Under the pieces are notes generated by a model that had not been told where the DNA came from, ran no database searches, and worked only from the letters and a program-made list of their open reading frames with translations. 44,052 bases of DNA from Phoronis australis (Eukaryota; Phoronida; Phoronidae). Every line of letters begins with the position of its first letter. Positions within the stretch are counted from its first letter, which is position 1. Both the position numbers and the translations under genes were made by a program. The stretch is taken from the NCBI GenBank assembly GCA_002633005.1, contig NMRA01000761.1:22913-66964 (forward strand). The letters run 5' to 3'. Positions 1 to 11,372 of the stretch are shown one piece after another.

Positions 1-840
1 GTGAATGGTGAATTGGCGATGGAATTTCCAAAACAATCTCAAAACTCTGAATTCAAGGACCTGAAATAGTAAACATGGCGGACTTCAGTTGTGCTTCAAC
101 TTGTACGCCTGTCGTAGGTGAAACTTCGAGTTTGAGCAAGCAACCTATATTTCAAGTTCAATAATTCTAATCCAAAACTCAACTAATTGAGAATGTTAAA
201 GTTAGTATTTTAATGATTATTTGTAACTTTATTCCACTGACGGTTCATTTTAGCCTTTAACTTAGAATTTTATTACATAAACTGGCGTATCTTGTTTCTC
301 ATCTTGACATCACGCACTTTTTTGAGTGAAGCACAACACACACTCGGCCAGAAAACGCAATCCGTGCAAGTATTACAATGCGCGTGGCCGACGAGTTTAC
401 TCAATGGTTTTGGCCAAAAGTAAAACCTTCATAAGAAATCACAGTTCACAAAAAACTTCGCATATCAATACAGTATCAAGATAATTATATTTGACACAAA
501 TATGTGAGTAATTACATTTATTTGGCAATAAAGTGCTCTCTGCTTCTCATGATCAAGTAGTCGAGGGATTGACGATGAAAGCCGCGCGAAATTAGACTCG
601 GATTTAGCTCGGGAGCGTCCGTCATGTGCGAAGACCTTCTGCCATGACATCACGGAATCACTTCCTTGAATTTGTGATTTTGGCATTCTTTTGGCATTTT
701 TGTCGCCAAATCACCACTCGAAGGCAATTTGAAGAGATCAAATGGAAGATGGTATTCTAAGAGTTGTTCGATGGTAGTTTCGTGGAGTTCCATGCACATT
801 TGAGTAGAAAATTTTGAGGAAATAGATTTCGAGTGTCCAA
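1..840. other. No recognised feature
   Basis: No convincing coding, RNA or mobile element sequence was seen. Short open frames are present but have no recognisable composition or motif. Confidence 0.6.
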
Positions 841-866
841 CCTTTATGTTTTCTTATATATATATA

Positions 867-917
867 TATACTAAGAGAACTATACATGTCCCGGATCTGT
901 ATAGTTCTCTTAGTATA
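867..917. repeat. Perfect 20-bp inverted repeat with 11-base loop
   Basis: The left arm (867-886, containing CTAAGAGAACTATACA) and right arm (898-917) are exact reverse complements around TGTCCCGGATC. A TA microsatellite precedes it and an unresolved base (918) follows directly. It could be a small foldback element, or an inverted artefact at an assembly join. Confidence 0.75.
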
Positions 918-918
918 N

Positions 919-1742
919 AGGAACGCGCCTGCGAAATATGAGGACTTCGTGATGGACATTTAGTGCCGCCATGTTTGATAGACTTTAGTCGTTCTAGTCA
1001 TAGATGTTTGTTTGCTCATCTGCTAAAGACAGTTTTATTAGTTGATTTTATATTGACGGTCTCGATTGTGTAACGTCTATTCGTAAGGAGGGAGAGATGT
1101 AATGTAGTTACTTTAGTTTACCCTAGAGGCCGCTCTTTGTATAACACACAAGTTGATGACGTAGCGATAAGTAGTGTCAAGTTTACTAGTCAGATAATAA
1201 ATCGTTATCAAAGAAATCATCTTTATATACAGTACACTGATGGGGGGTGTTACCCCCCCCCCTTTTATTTCACGGATCTCCGCCGCCCATGGCCAAAAGC
1301 GGCGCACCACAGGGTGCTGAGGTGGGCTATAGGCCCCTACTTTTTCAGTGCTGCACCACCCACGGCTTGTTGTCCTGATCTCATCCCAGTTCAAACATCT
1401 AGTGGGTCTCGGCTAGCAGATCTTGCAGCATAAACTCAGGAAAGCATAATAACATGAAGCCGCAGTAAAACGTGCTACTTTACAGTACTCAGTTTTAAAA
1501 GCAGTACATTGGCGATACGCATTAGTAATGGTGGAGAGGGTGTAATCATTCCTTACATACATTTTCACTTCCTCAAGAAGCCAAAATAATCGACTGCATC
1601 GGAAGAATGGATACTTCTGACCTAACAATAAAACTATTAATTTCAATCAGTCAGGGGCTGGAAAATGAGAATACTGTAACCGTCTTCTTCTTGGACCACA
1701 AACATTCGTTGCTATGCAAGGCAGAAGATTTTTTTCGATGAG
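919..1742. other. Mostly unassigned; contains a GC-rich repeat fragment
   Basis: Bases about 1270-1375 match, in reverse orientation, the GC-rich repeat at 31400-31490 (shared GCGCCGCC, AGCACTGAAAAA and CCCCTCAGC-type blocks). A G6 run and a C10 run lie at 1242-1262. Nothing else was recognised. Confidence 0.5.
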
Positions 1743-3800
1743 GTTGACATTTACAGTGCAGATAAACAAGGAATTGGTTTTGTAGGTTATAAAAGTATGT
1801 GGTAGACCCCATTATCAGTTAAGCATGAGCTTTTTATTAGCATCTGAGCCGAGTTGAATAAAGCTTCAAAAGATATCCGCTGGATAAGTTTGATTGTTGC
1901 ATGACGTCATGTGGATTGTTCAACAATAATAATGCGACGTCATTGTTGCTATACGGCGTATAACTTTTATGCAACTGGACCCTGATGTGCATTAGGCTAA
2001 CAATGGATTGTTTGAAAAGTATGCAGGGTGACAGCACGTGGTTTACCGCAGAAATTTAATCACGCAGACAAGACTCGTGTATTCGCACTATTCCTTTACA
2101 TCACTGAGACCACCTACAAAACATAACGCGCTGTCTAATCGCGTGGACACTGAGTATAGTTCAGTAACTCTAGGACCTCGCAAAAACGCAAGACTTCGAG
2201 AGATTACGCCAGACATTGCCGTGTAATTTGAACGATAACACGTGACTAGATTTTTTTAGCTTCCAGACAACTACCGAACTCTACCCGGCATTTTACCTCA
2301 TCGTCACTTATCAATGCTATGGGGTGGTTTCCACCTCACTTAATCATGTCGTGACGGCGTTTTCCCGTTCAGTGACTTTACCAGATGTAGAGGGTTGTGA
2401 GCATGTGGTAACATCTAGCTTCTTTGTTAACTGCCAAGCGCAGTCTTTTGTCTGGTATGACAACAGGCAGGCCTATCATCTACCAGGTACAGACCACGTG
2501 TGAACACGTGTCAAACCCACAGCGAATTGGTACGTTCGGAAATAGATTGTAGTAACTTCGGTTGTTGGCGATTCAAAAACTAAACATGATTGCCATTTCA
2601 CGAGGATTTCAGAAATGCTATTGGTTTTTATTCAAATATGTTATAATTTAACTCTTATTTTTAACAGCACAGCCCAGTCAGGCTATATACGATCTTATTG
2701 GAGATCAGAGAAATTATCGAACAAAAGAGAGCTGGCCCTTCAATAAATGCCAGCCTGGAGTTGTAATCAGTCGTATAAAACATTGGCTACACAGGTCATC
2801 TTCCCAACTTGATGTTGGGCTATAGAATCGAACAAGTTGGGAGCAACGAGAAAACGCCGTAAGGTTACCGAACTTAAACCAAATAAAAACGGAGTATACA
2901 AGGCGACAGACTCAATATACGAAGCTTCTCATAGTTGAACATGGACTTCAGTTGGAAAGTTATAAACTCGAAGACTGCATTTCAGTGAAGCCTTCTTTGA
3001 ATTGCAGTATATGAAAGCTTGGGTCATGCAACGTGCAAAAAGCATCAATCTGATCACTCTGAAGTCATGACAGTCTAACCTGAATGTCAAATATGAACGG
3101 TTCGACACTCGCCAACGTCTCCGCAGTTAATGCAAACTGCTGAAAAAACATCTGCTCACCTTGGTGTCATATTCAACATGCTCTGGTAACCGCGGTGACA
3201 CACTGCTTTCTGTCGTTCTTTTTCGTTGTGCAGTATTCTAACAGTGAAGCAATTCGGCGCGAAAATGTTACTAACTCATGTATATGTTTTGAGATTTGAG
3301 GTGCCTGTTTTTGAGTTTCTAAATCATATGCTCTAATCTGTTACTATCGATTTGCTAGGACAGTCCGGGAAATACATCTAACATAAAGTTACACGTCGTT
3401 ATTCCCCAAGATTACATGTATGCAGGACGAAGAAAATTACCAACTCATTGCGACAAGCAACAATTTGTAGCGTCTGGTTTCAAGTAACAATGAACCGCCT
3501 CGGTTCTTTCCAGGCCGCCCAAAAATCACACCAATTGCATGACAGCAAGTTTGTGAATAAAAAATGTGGCAGGAAGTGGGTTTACAGCAGTTTTAATATT
3601 GGGGACGAGGAGCATGTGGCGCTCTCTTTGACGAGCCTCCTTTTTGAACTTCTACTTCTCCCCAAAGGAAGCTGGTAGCGCATGCCCGGGCATAACGTCC
3701 TTCCTTTAGGGCATATCTGGGTACAGTTAAGTAACTGTCTATAGAAAAGTCTAACCAAAATAACATGTTTTCATTTAATATACACGGCAATATCTCGCGT
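1743..3800. repeat. Tandem duplication, copy A (with 668-bp extra segment)
   Basis: This block starts TTGACATTTACAGTGCAGAT and matches 3803-5188 throughout at a few percent divergence. The exception is about 668 bp (2181-2848) present here and missing in copy B, at a junction sharing CGAG. Lengths agree (2058 versus 1386 plus 668). A single unresolved base at 3801 joins the copies. That pattern suits two haplotypes laid end to end, or a recent duplication. Confidence 0.85.
2166..3800. mobile_element. Second copy of the AACTCTAGGACCTCG-ended transposon, right end missing
   Basis: It starts at the same TIR as the copy at 4223, keeps the left subterminal block (CGCAAGACTTC, then ATTGCCGTGTAA), and stops at the unresolved base 3801 before the right TIR. 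The 668 bp unique to this copy lie within it. Confidence 0.5.
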
Positions 3801-3802
3801 AN

Positions 3803-5188
3803 GTTGACATTTACAGTGCAGATAAACAAGGAATTGGTTTTGTAGGTTATAAAAGTATGTGGTAGACCCCATTATCAGCTGAACATGAGCTTTTTATTAG
3901 CATCTGGGCCGAGTTGCATAAAGCTTCAAAAGATATCCGCTGGATAAGTGTGATTGTTGCATGACATCATGTGCATTTTTCAACAATAATAATGCGACGT
4001 CATTGTTGCTATACGGCGTAAAACTTTTATGCAACTGGACCCTGATGTGCATTAGGCTAACAATGGATTGTTTGAAAAGTATGCAGGGTGACAGCACGTG
4101 GTTTATCGCAGAAATTTAATCACGCGGACAAGACTCGTGTATTCGCACTATTCCTTTACATCACTGAGACCACCTACAAAACATAACGCTGTCTAATCGC
4201 GTGGACACTGAGTATAGTTCAGTAACTCTAGGACCTCGAGAAAACGCCGTAATGTTACCGAACTTAAACCAAATAAAAACGGAGTATACAAGGCGACAGA
4301 CTCAATATACGAAGCTTCTCATAGTTGAACATGGACTTCAGTTGGAAAGTTATAAACTCGAAGACTGCATTTCAGTGAAGCCTTCTTTGAATTGCAGTAC
4401 ATGAAAGCTTGGGTCATGCAACGTGCAAAAAGCATCAATCTGATCACTCTGAAGTCATGGCAGTCTAACCTGAATGTCAAATATGAACGGTTCGACACTC
4501 GCCATTGTCTCCGCAGTTAATGCAAACTGCTGAAAAAACATCTGCTCACCTTGGTGTCATATTCAACATACTCTGGTAACCGCGGTGACACACTGCTTTC
4601 GGTCGTTCTTTTTCGTTGTGCAGTATTCTAACAGTGAAGCAATTCGGCGCGAGAATGTTACTAACTCATGTACATGTTTTGAGATTTGGGGTGCCTGTTT
4701 TTGAGTTTTTAAATCATATGCTCTAATCTGTTACTATCGATTTGCTAGGACAGTCCGGCCAATACATCTAGCATAAAGTTACACGTCGTTATTCCCCAAG
4801 ATTACATGTATGCAGGACGAAGAAAATTACCAACTCATTGCAACAAGCATCAATTTGTAGCGTCTGGTTTCAAGTAACAATGAACCGCCTCGGTTCTTTC
4901 CAGGCCGCCCAAAAATCACACCAATTGCATGACAGCAAGTTTGTGAATAAAAAATGTGGCAGAAAGTGGGTTTACAGCAGTTTTAATATTGGGGACGAGG
5001 AGCATGTGGCGCTCTCTTTGACGAGCCTCCTTTTTGAACTTCTACTTCTCCCCAAAGGAAGCTGGTAGCGCATGCCCAGGCATAACGTCCTTCCTTTAGG
5101 GCATATCTGGGTAGAGTTAAGTAACTGTCTATAGAAAAGTCTAACCAAAATAACATGTTTTCATTTAATATACACGGCAATATCTCGC
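3803..5188. repeat. Tandem duplication, copy B
   Basis: This second copy of the block lacks the 668-bp segment. The same short open frame occurs in both copies (3448-3678 and 4838-5068) with only two or three residue changes. As it sits inside a TIR element and has no known motif, it is probably not a gene. Confidence 0.85.
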
Positions 5189-5232
5189 GTAATCTCGCGA
5201 AGACTCGCCTTTCTAGCGAGGTCCTCGCGTTA
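4223..5232. mobile_element. Non-autonomous TIR DNA transposon, about 1 kb
   Basis: The left end is AACTCTAGGACCTCG and the right end, reverse-complemented, AACGCGAGGACCTCG. The right subterminal sequence (GCGAGTCTTCGCGAGATTAC then ATATTGCCGTGTA) is the reverse complement of the left subterminal sequence of related copies at 2166 and 24634. Copy B seems to have lost its left subterminal part. No transposase frame is present. Superfamily is not assigned; the flanking duplication is too weak to call. Confidence 0.6.
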
Positions 5233-5576
5233 TTACCTCTACCCAGGTTACAACTATGGAGAAGGTTGCGTGACAAAGTGACATGATGACCATCGTGGCT
5301 CATGTGTCACTCGATAGTGTGAAGCCTGCCAAAAAACACGTTCTCGAAGACGCCCAAAAGAAGTCTTGATAAAACGATAGAGAAGTTTCTGAAAAAGATG
5401 TCTCAAAGAAAACCTTCAACACTCTGGTTCTGCGAAAGACGCGCTTCCACCGAGAATGAATAGAACTAAACCACCATCAAGAACCGCAGCTCTACACTTT
5501 ATCGGGACCTTCCTCATAATCTATAAACCTTGCTTACAAGACGAACCAAATATGTACTCTGAAAGGCAGGACTTGG

Positions 5577-5850
5577 AATGACTAATAGACAAAAAAGAGG
5601 AAAACTTTCATGGTGATGATCGTTCCACAAATACATGTAAATAGGCTTGTGTGATAGAAATGTTTTTGTGTTGTAAAATTTAACTGAAATAAAATTGTTG
5701 CTTGCATAAAGTTAAAATAATGATAAAAAAAAACAAAAAAGAGGAAATGCTCTTAAAAGAGGAAAGGCTCTTAAAAGAGGAAATGTTCTAAAAAGAGGAA
5801 ATGCTCTTAAAAGAGGAAATGCTCTTAAAGAGGAAAATTCCAACCCCTGG
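5577..5850. repeat. Interspersed repeat, copy 1, containing an 18-bp minisatellite
   Basis: Shared blocks with 14690-14880 include GATGATCGTTCC-type sequence, TTTTGTGTTGTAAA, AAATAAA and AAGAGGAAAATTCCAA. Both copies end in GAGGAAAATTCC. It may be a short non-autonomous element. Confidence 0.6.
5741..5841. repeat. 18-bp tandem repeat, about 5.6 copies
   Basis: Units start at 5741, 5759, 5777, 5795, 5813 and 5830 with consensus GAGGAAATGCTCTTAAAA. Variation is limited to single bases. The related copy at 14820 has only one or two degenerate units. Confidence 0.9.
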
Positions 5851-6119
5851 GAAGGGTTCTGGAGTTCTGAATGTGATCATTTTGAACTTCTGTATCCGAC
5901 TGCATTCTCAATAACTAGCGACAGTACAAACTTTATTGTGACCGTAAGCGTCTAGAAGATCAAGAGGACAGACTACAGTGCCACCTTGTGGGACAGTACC
6001 TTGCTGACAAGGCTGTACATTTAGCCAAATACCCACAAAATTATAGTTTTACTCATGGGATTTGATGTTTTACTTAATTCCAGTCTGTCATGAATTAGGT
6101 CGTGTAACCATGCTTTTAA

Positions 6120-7020
6120 AAATAAAATTTAATAAAAACGAAAGGTACATCCAAAGCAAAGCAATCTTGCTACGGTGTTTCAGGCTGAGATCACTGCAAT
6201 TAATGACAGAGCTGCTCAACTGGCACAACAATATAACACTGAGCTTGGCAATCGGCCAATTACCACCTTTTCAGATAGCCAGGCAGTAATAAAAGCTCTG
6301 AAGAAACTAATGGTCAACTCTCGTTGTGTTAATGCTTGTATTAATGAGCTTAACAAGCTTGCAATATACGCGGGGTCAGGGCCCATGTGGGAATTGATGG
6401 CAATGAGAATGCAGACAAACTCGCAAAGATAGGAGCAAGCGTTCTGCATTTTGTGCCTGAACCTGCTATCCCGGTATCTTACGGATGTTGCAGGATGAGT
6501 ATACGAAACTGGGTACATACCCAGTCAGCAGCACAGTGGGCATCACTTAACTCCTGCAGAGAGACCAAGGAGAATTTTTTCAACGTGATCGAATCAAAAG
6601 GTTCAAAAAGCCTTCTGAGTCTAGATCGATTGGGTATAAGACACGTCATTCGAATTTTGATGGGCCACTGCAACCACAGACACATTACTGGGCATATGGG
6701 GAGCCCTATGTGTCCCGAGTTTGGTACTGACGTAGAATCTCCGAAACACCTGTTAGAGTCTTGCCCAGCTTTTGATAGGCTAAGGAGCAACCTACTGGAT
6801 GGCACTGTTACATGCCTACAACATACAGTGCATGGCAACAAATGGAAACGTCTTTCCGTTTTCCTAAAGGAGACAGGCAGACTTGAAAACTTTCTTCATG
6901 AGGAGCCATAATTGGGCTCTCGTGCTTTTGCTCAGGTGTTTTGTGCAGTGGGCCCAACCATGAGGCCTGCGCACATCTGATGCACCGCAAATGACATCAG
7001 ACCACCTGCACTGTTTTTTT
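6120..7020 (+). pseudogene. LINE remnant: RNase H domain and C-terminal tail
   Basis: Starting near 6140 the translation reads K-V-H-P-K-Q-S then NLATVFQAEITAINDRA, the start of a retrotransposon RNase H domain. It continues with FSDSQAVIKAL (an active-site Asp region) and, after a frameshift near 6355-6370, AHVGIDGNENADKLAKIGAS. The G-I-x-G-N-E-x-A-D motif holds the last catalytic Asp. A Trp usually found before the A-H-x-G motif has become Gly. The tail has a degenerate Cys-His motif (C-P-E-F-G...P-K-H-L-L-E-S-C-P) and ends at a stop at 6911. No reverse transcriptase precedes it, so this is a 5'-truncated, decayed copy of a Jockey/I-type LINE. Confidence 0.85.
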
Positions 7021-8890
7021 AGCAGATCAATGACATGAGCAAGTTTTGTATGATATGTATGTTCAAGACAAAATGTTAAAGAACTGTTAAAGTTCTCTAA
7101 ATTATTGTTTCGTTGTCGTTTTATACAATTTTTTCACAAAAATCATGTAAGTCCTTTCATGCAAAAGCGTCATATTTCTTAAATTTCCTAGCAGCACTTA
7201 ACAGTACATAGAACATACCTGCAGTACTGAAAGTTTCTTGTGAAATTGACCAGCCATTTATTGAACACTTTTTCTATAGTCTTATACATAACCCATTAAG
7301 GCACATCACTGTTTAAAAACAGTAATACACTGATTCACGAAAAACGAAAAAGAATCCGAGAACAACAGTACACCGCTAGGCCTTGCTTAAAGTTCTTTTA
7401 AGAAGGAAGATATAATGAAGAATTTAAAATACTAACAACCTCAAAGTGATGTGCATTTCATGTCGTAATCATGACCATATGGATGACATCAGCACTTGCC
7501 ACCTGATATTTATTATGTACCTAGTGTGGAATGCTACTCTTAAGTCTCTCCATTAACAAAAGAAACCTGAGACTGACAGAGCATTCCTAAGCAGAGAGTC
7601 AATCAGGGGTTTTGTCTTGGAATGCCAGTTGCTACAATGTCACCTGTATGCATTGAACGAGTACCTGTGTTCATCACCAACACTTCGTTTTTCTGATGTT
7701 TACTTACTACATTACTTATTGTAGTTTGTAATTCCCATGGTATTTTGTTTCTAAGAATTGTGTCTAGAATCAAGTACCAGGGAATTCTTTATATGCAGAC
7801 TTGGTACTAATGAACATTACAAAACGTGAGCATTCTGATCAATAAACCAATCTATTATTGAAGATTGTTGTGCACTAATTATAAAATACTGGTGATCATC
7901 CCAGCACTTGCATCAACCTGACAGTAACAACACAGTCACAGACAAGGAAGTAGAAAAAAAATATTACAGGTAAAACATGAAAAACACATAAATAAAAGTT
8001 ACACACTAATAAAACAAATTGGATGAGAAGAGACACACGTTGAGTAAAAACTGTAGTCTAGAACCCTGGTTAAGGTGACTTGCTCAGTGTATGAACATAG
8101 ATCAGGATAGAGAAACAATCAGTGCCCAGACTCATAAATGCTCTTGCCGGCACTCTAACACAGTGTAAACACAACAGCCAGACACCGAATGCTGTCACCT
8201 GACAAAATGGTGCAACAGGTAGCAACGATAAATCCCATGATTGTGCTCAGTAACCATGGTCCTTTTTCCTGACTGAAGTCAGAAATATGGTCTTATGCTC
8301 CACAATACTATTTCTGAAAACTAATTAAATCTCAGTTTAGCAATTTAAACTGCAACAGTCTTTGACATTATACATAAAATGTCTAATTCCTGAGATAAAT
8401 TCTATGAATTATTTCTTAATTGTGAAGTGCTGATAATCACTTCAAACCTTTATTCAGAAACTTGGAAGTGGGAGCCTATGACCAAATTTCTGCCTTACGC
8501 CTCAAGATGTTTCATGAAACACCCAACAGGGGATCTGTTTACCGCATGTACAGATGTCACATAGATGGTCGCAGGCACATTGCGAATGTGGTGTTGTACT
8601 TTTTGTAAGAGCAAAACACTGCCACTGATGTGAACATGCCTACGTTGACAAGCGTGTTGAATGCCTACCTGCAACAACCACCTAATGCATCGTTAGGCAA
8701 TGAAAATTCAAGATACCACCATCCTAGCCACAAACACGTGAACAAACTTTGATAAAAAGCCCTGACCGTCAACAACTTGCAAATATGAAAAGTCAGCTTA
8801 GGCTTAGGCCTGAAATTTGCTCTAATATCTAACAATATTATTTTCAAAAATCTCATTTCATTAAAGTACATGTGCAAAGACTTCAACTTT
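6921..8890. other. No recognised gene
   Basis: After the LINE tail (about 7020) this AT-rich stretch shows no convincing coding or RNA gene. Short frames near 8495-8886 on the minus strand lack motifs. Confidence 0.5.
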
Positions 8891-8898
8891 AACCAATA

Positions 8899-9123
8899 TG
8901 TTAAAATTCCACCAATTTCGGCGACGGTATGCCACAGATTTTAATTTTTCACAAAATATGTGGATCATCAAATTAATGCTTTCTCATGTTCATATTTTGT
9001 GAAAAAATTACCATCTGACAAATTTTTGAAAGAATATGGCCACTCACAATAATGATGAATGATTTTGAAAAATGAAAGAGGATGATTTGGCAATTTTTTA
9101 GCAAAATTGGTGAGAGTTTATCA
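8899..9123. mobile_element. TA-target MITE, copy 1
   Basis: It is flanked by TA (8897-8898, 9124-9125). The left terminus TGTTAAAATTCCACCAATTT and the reverse-complemented right terminus TGATAAACTCTCACCAATTT form a TIR. An internal inverted pair (8944-8960 with 8991-9009, core TCACAAAATATG) adds foldback potential. It is related to 38036-38285. This is probably a Tc1/mariner-type MITE. Confidence 0.7.
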
Positions 9124-9129
9124 TAATTG

Positions 9130-11212
9130 GATATTTTAATTGAAATGGGATAATTAAAGTATGGTGTCCTTAGAGCCGTGCGGCAAAAACTTCATTCCAT
9201 AATAACACAAGTGTAAGAAGAAATTTCTGACTCACCTTTCATGAAACTGAGCATTTAGAGTCTGATCGCTGCATATTTTTCTACCTACAAATCCTCAAAC
9301 AAGCCTGATAAAACCCTGACCTTGTTTAAAGAAGATAAAACGTGACTCAGCGTCTGCCATAATCAGTTTGCTGTACAAAACAATTCCTTTCTGCAGATCA
9401 GACTGTGCATTCTAATTACACATTGTTCTTACTTAAAGGAGCGCTTTCTTCCTACTTTCACCGCAAAGGGGCAATAAATGATGCTTTCTATCAAAAACTA
9501 CTTTTCATTTGGACCAATCTCACCTCGTTTGTTATTCAGTTTAGAAATGATTTGAGCAGATTTGATTGGCCACTTATGTTTCACACTAGACCCATAAATT
9601 TTTTTCATCATGGCGGATTATTTTCAGTATGGCCGTCAGGAGAATTCCTGGCAAGTAATTGTTGCCAATTTCAATTCGCATTACCAAGGCTATGAACAAG
9701 ACACCATTGCTTCAGTAGAAAAAATATGCCTGTGGACAAAGTTGACGTTTTTTTAACACCAGATCATGGTCAGATGGTTTTTAGCAGCAGATTAATAACT
9801 TGCATTTTAGGTACCAAGAGTTGAACGAGATGCCCCTTGGAAGTTAATCTCACTTATTCTGCCACACTGTGTCTAGTTTCCTCAATCGCTGTCCGAGTCA
9901 CTCGTCACCATTACTTCTCCAGACAGGGCGACAGTTTTCTCCTTTCTCAAACAATTGGTCTTTTTTCTCATGAGGAATGGTACCTTGTGAGTAAACAGGT
10001 GTTCACAAACAGCTGTAACAACAACACAACTCGATACACAATCTGTAATGTAATTCCGTGACAATAAAACAATCTTGTAACAGGCGGTTAGCACTAGCGG
10101 GAATTTCTAAAAATAGGCCCATGGGCGGAGATTTGGAAAACAACCTTTCAACAACCTCAAACGAAACCAAATATGCATGCACGCCCTGCATATTTTCGGA
10201 GAAAGGGGCATATTTTTGGAAACCACGATGTTGACATGAAAACTGAACTATCCTTCATACTGTGCTAGACAAGTACACAGTCGCCCAATGTCTCTTAAAA
10301 TGATGAAATCACAATAACAAAATCCTAATGTCTTGCCTAAATTTCATAGCAAAACATATCACAGTCATGTATTTTGGAATCCATCAGATTTCAAAACCTG
10401 CAAATAGGTACCGAAAACACGCCATGGGTGAATTTTTGGAAAGTTTTACAAAAACACGAACTTGTGTCTACTTTTGTGAGGGTCATTTTTTAGAAGTTCC
10501 CTGTAATTACTAAAAGGACATATAAAATAGTAATTGCAAGCTGTCTGGAACACCTTGTACCAGACAGCTAACATGTTGTTAGAACTGAGCTGAGGAGCTA
10601 GAGACATGACTCAAGCACTCTAGCAGTGCGCCCCCAATGGACACTTATCTCACTAGGTCACAATGTCTTCTCTACAGAGGACATAAAGGACATTCCATAT
10701 TCATGCAACTTGCAAGCAGTAATGACTTAGGTTCCAGTCGGACTACATGTCTAGGAAATTGATGACATCACATGACTCCACTAAAACGTAGTACAGCAAA
10801 AAAATCTATATTGAGATTGACAAGTTTACAAGAATCGGAAGGAGCACTAATAAAGACTAATAATAAAAAGCACATTAATGGCCTCTTGACATAACTCTTC
10901 ATGCCTGACATTACAAGGAAATGTCATGCTGGAAATACTGACAAGAGGTTACAGGGGAGATAACCATGTTCCAATAATAGTAAGATGACACATGCTAATG
11001 TGGGTCTACGAAATAAATGTCTAATTTAGAGCTGATTTTCAGACCAATCATTTATTTTTGTCTCGTTTTCCTCAGCATTTTCAGCTTACTTTGCATGAAG
11101 ATGGAAAAACCTCAGCAATATGCCCCTGCATTCACAAGGAACACGAATATGAAACATTAAGACCTCAGAAATTTCACCATAACTGCGAAGACGGAGGACA
11201 TCAACATGCTCT
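9130..11212. other. Largely unassigned stretch
   Basis: No gene was recognised. A missing last exon of the TTF1-like gene would have to lie here or further left, but no match was found by eye. A 10-bp perfect hairpin lies at 10539-10569. Confidence 0.5.
10539..10569. repeat. Perfect 10-bp hairpin
   Basis: AGCTGTCTGG and CCAGACAGCT flank the 11-base spacer AACACCTTGTA. Neither a T-run nor coding context suggests a function. Confidence 0.7.
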
Positions 11213-11372
11213 TTATAACTGTGACAGCATGTTATCAATGTTTGGGTACATGGCGACCAATACAAGTAACAAAACATCTGACCACTCACCATCAAACGTG
11301 AGTAGTTGGTAGTTGGGAACACAGGCACGTAGCTGACACCATTTAGCTCGCAGTGTCTGTGGTGATGGTATG
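11213..11372 (-). CDS. TTF1: TTF1-like coding exon 8 (end uncertain)
   Basis: The acceptor TTGCTTTCACAG precedes 11372. The exon encodes PSPQTLRAKWCQLRACVPNY then QLLTFDG, matching the vertebrate P-P-x-(F/Y)-V-Q-x-K-F-x-x-L-K-A-x-x-V-P segment. A consensus donor (GATG|GTGAGT) would end the exon at 11290 with one base of overhang. No downstream exon resembling the vertebrate E-I-I-D-Y-L-Y stretch was found by eye. If the donor is unused, the frame continues 25 residues (EWSDVLLLVLVAMYPNI and onward) to TAA at 11213, and AATAAA follows at 11056-11051. Both ends are possible. Confidence 0.75.

Noticed and set aside
3448-5068. Duplicated 76-codon open frame (3448-3678 and 4838-5068)
   Set aside because: Its conservation only reflects the block duplication; it lies in a TIR element and has no motif.
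6479-6841. 120-codon minus-strand open frame
   Set aside because: It is the antisense shadow of the LINE RNase H remnant.
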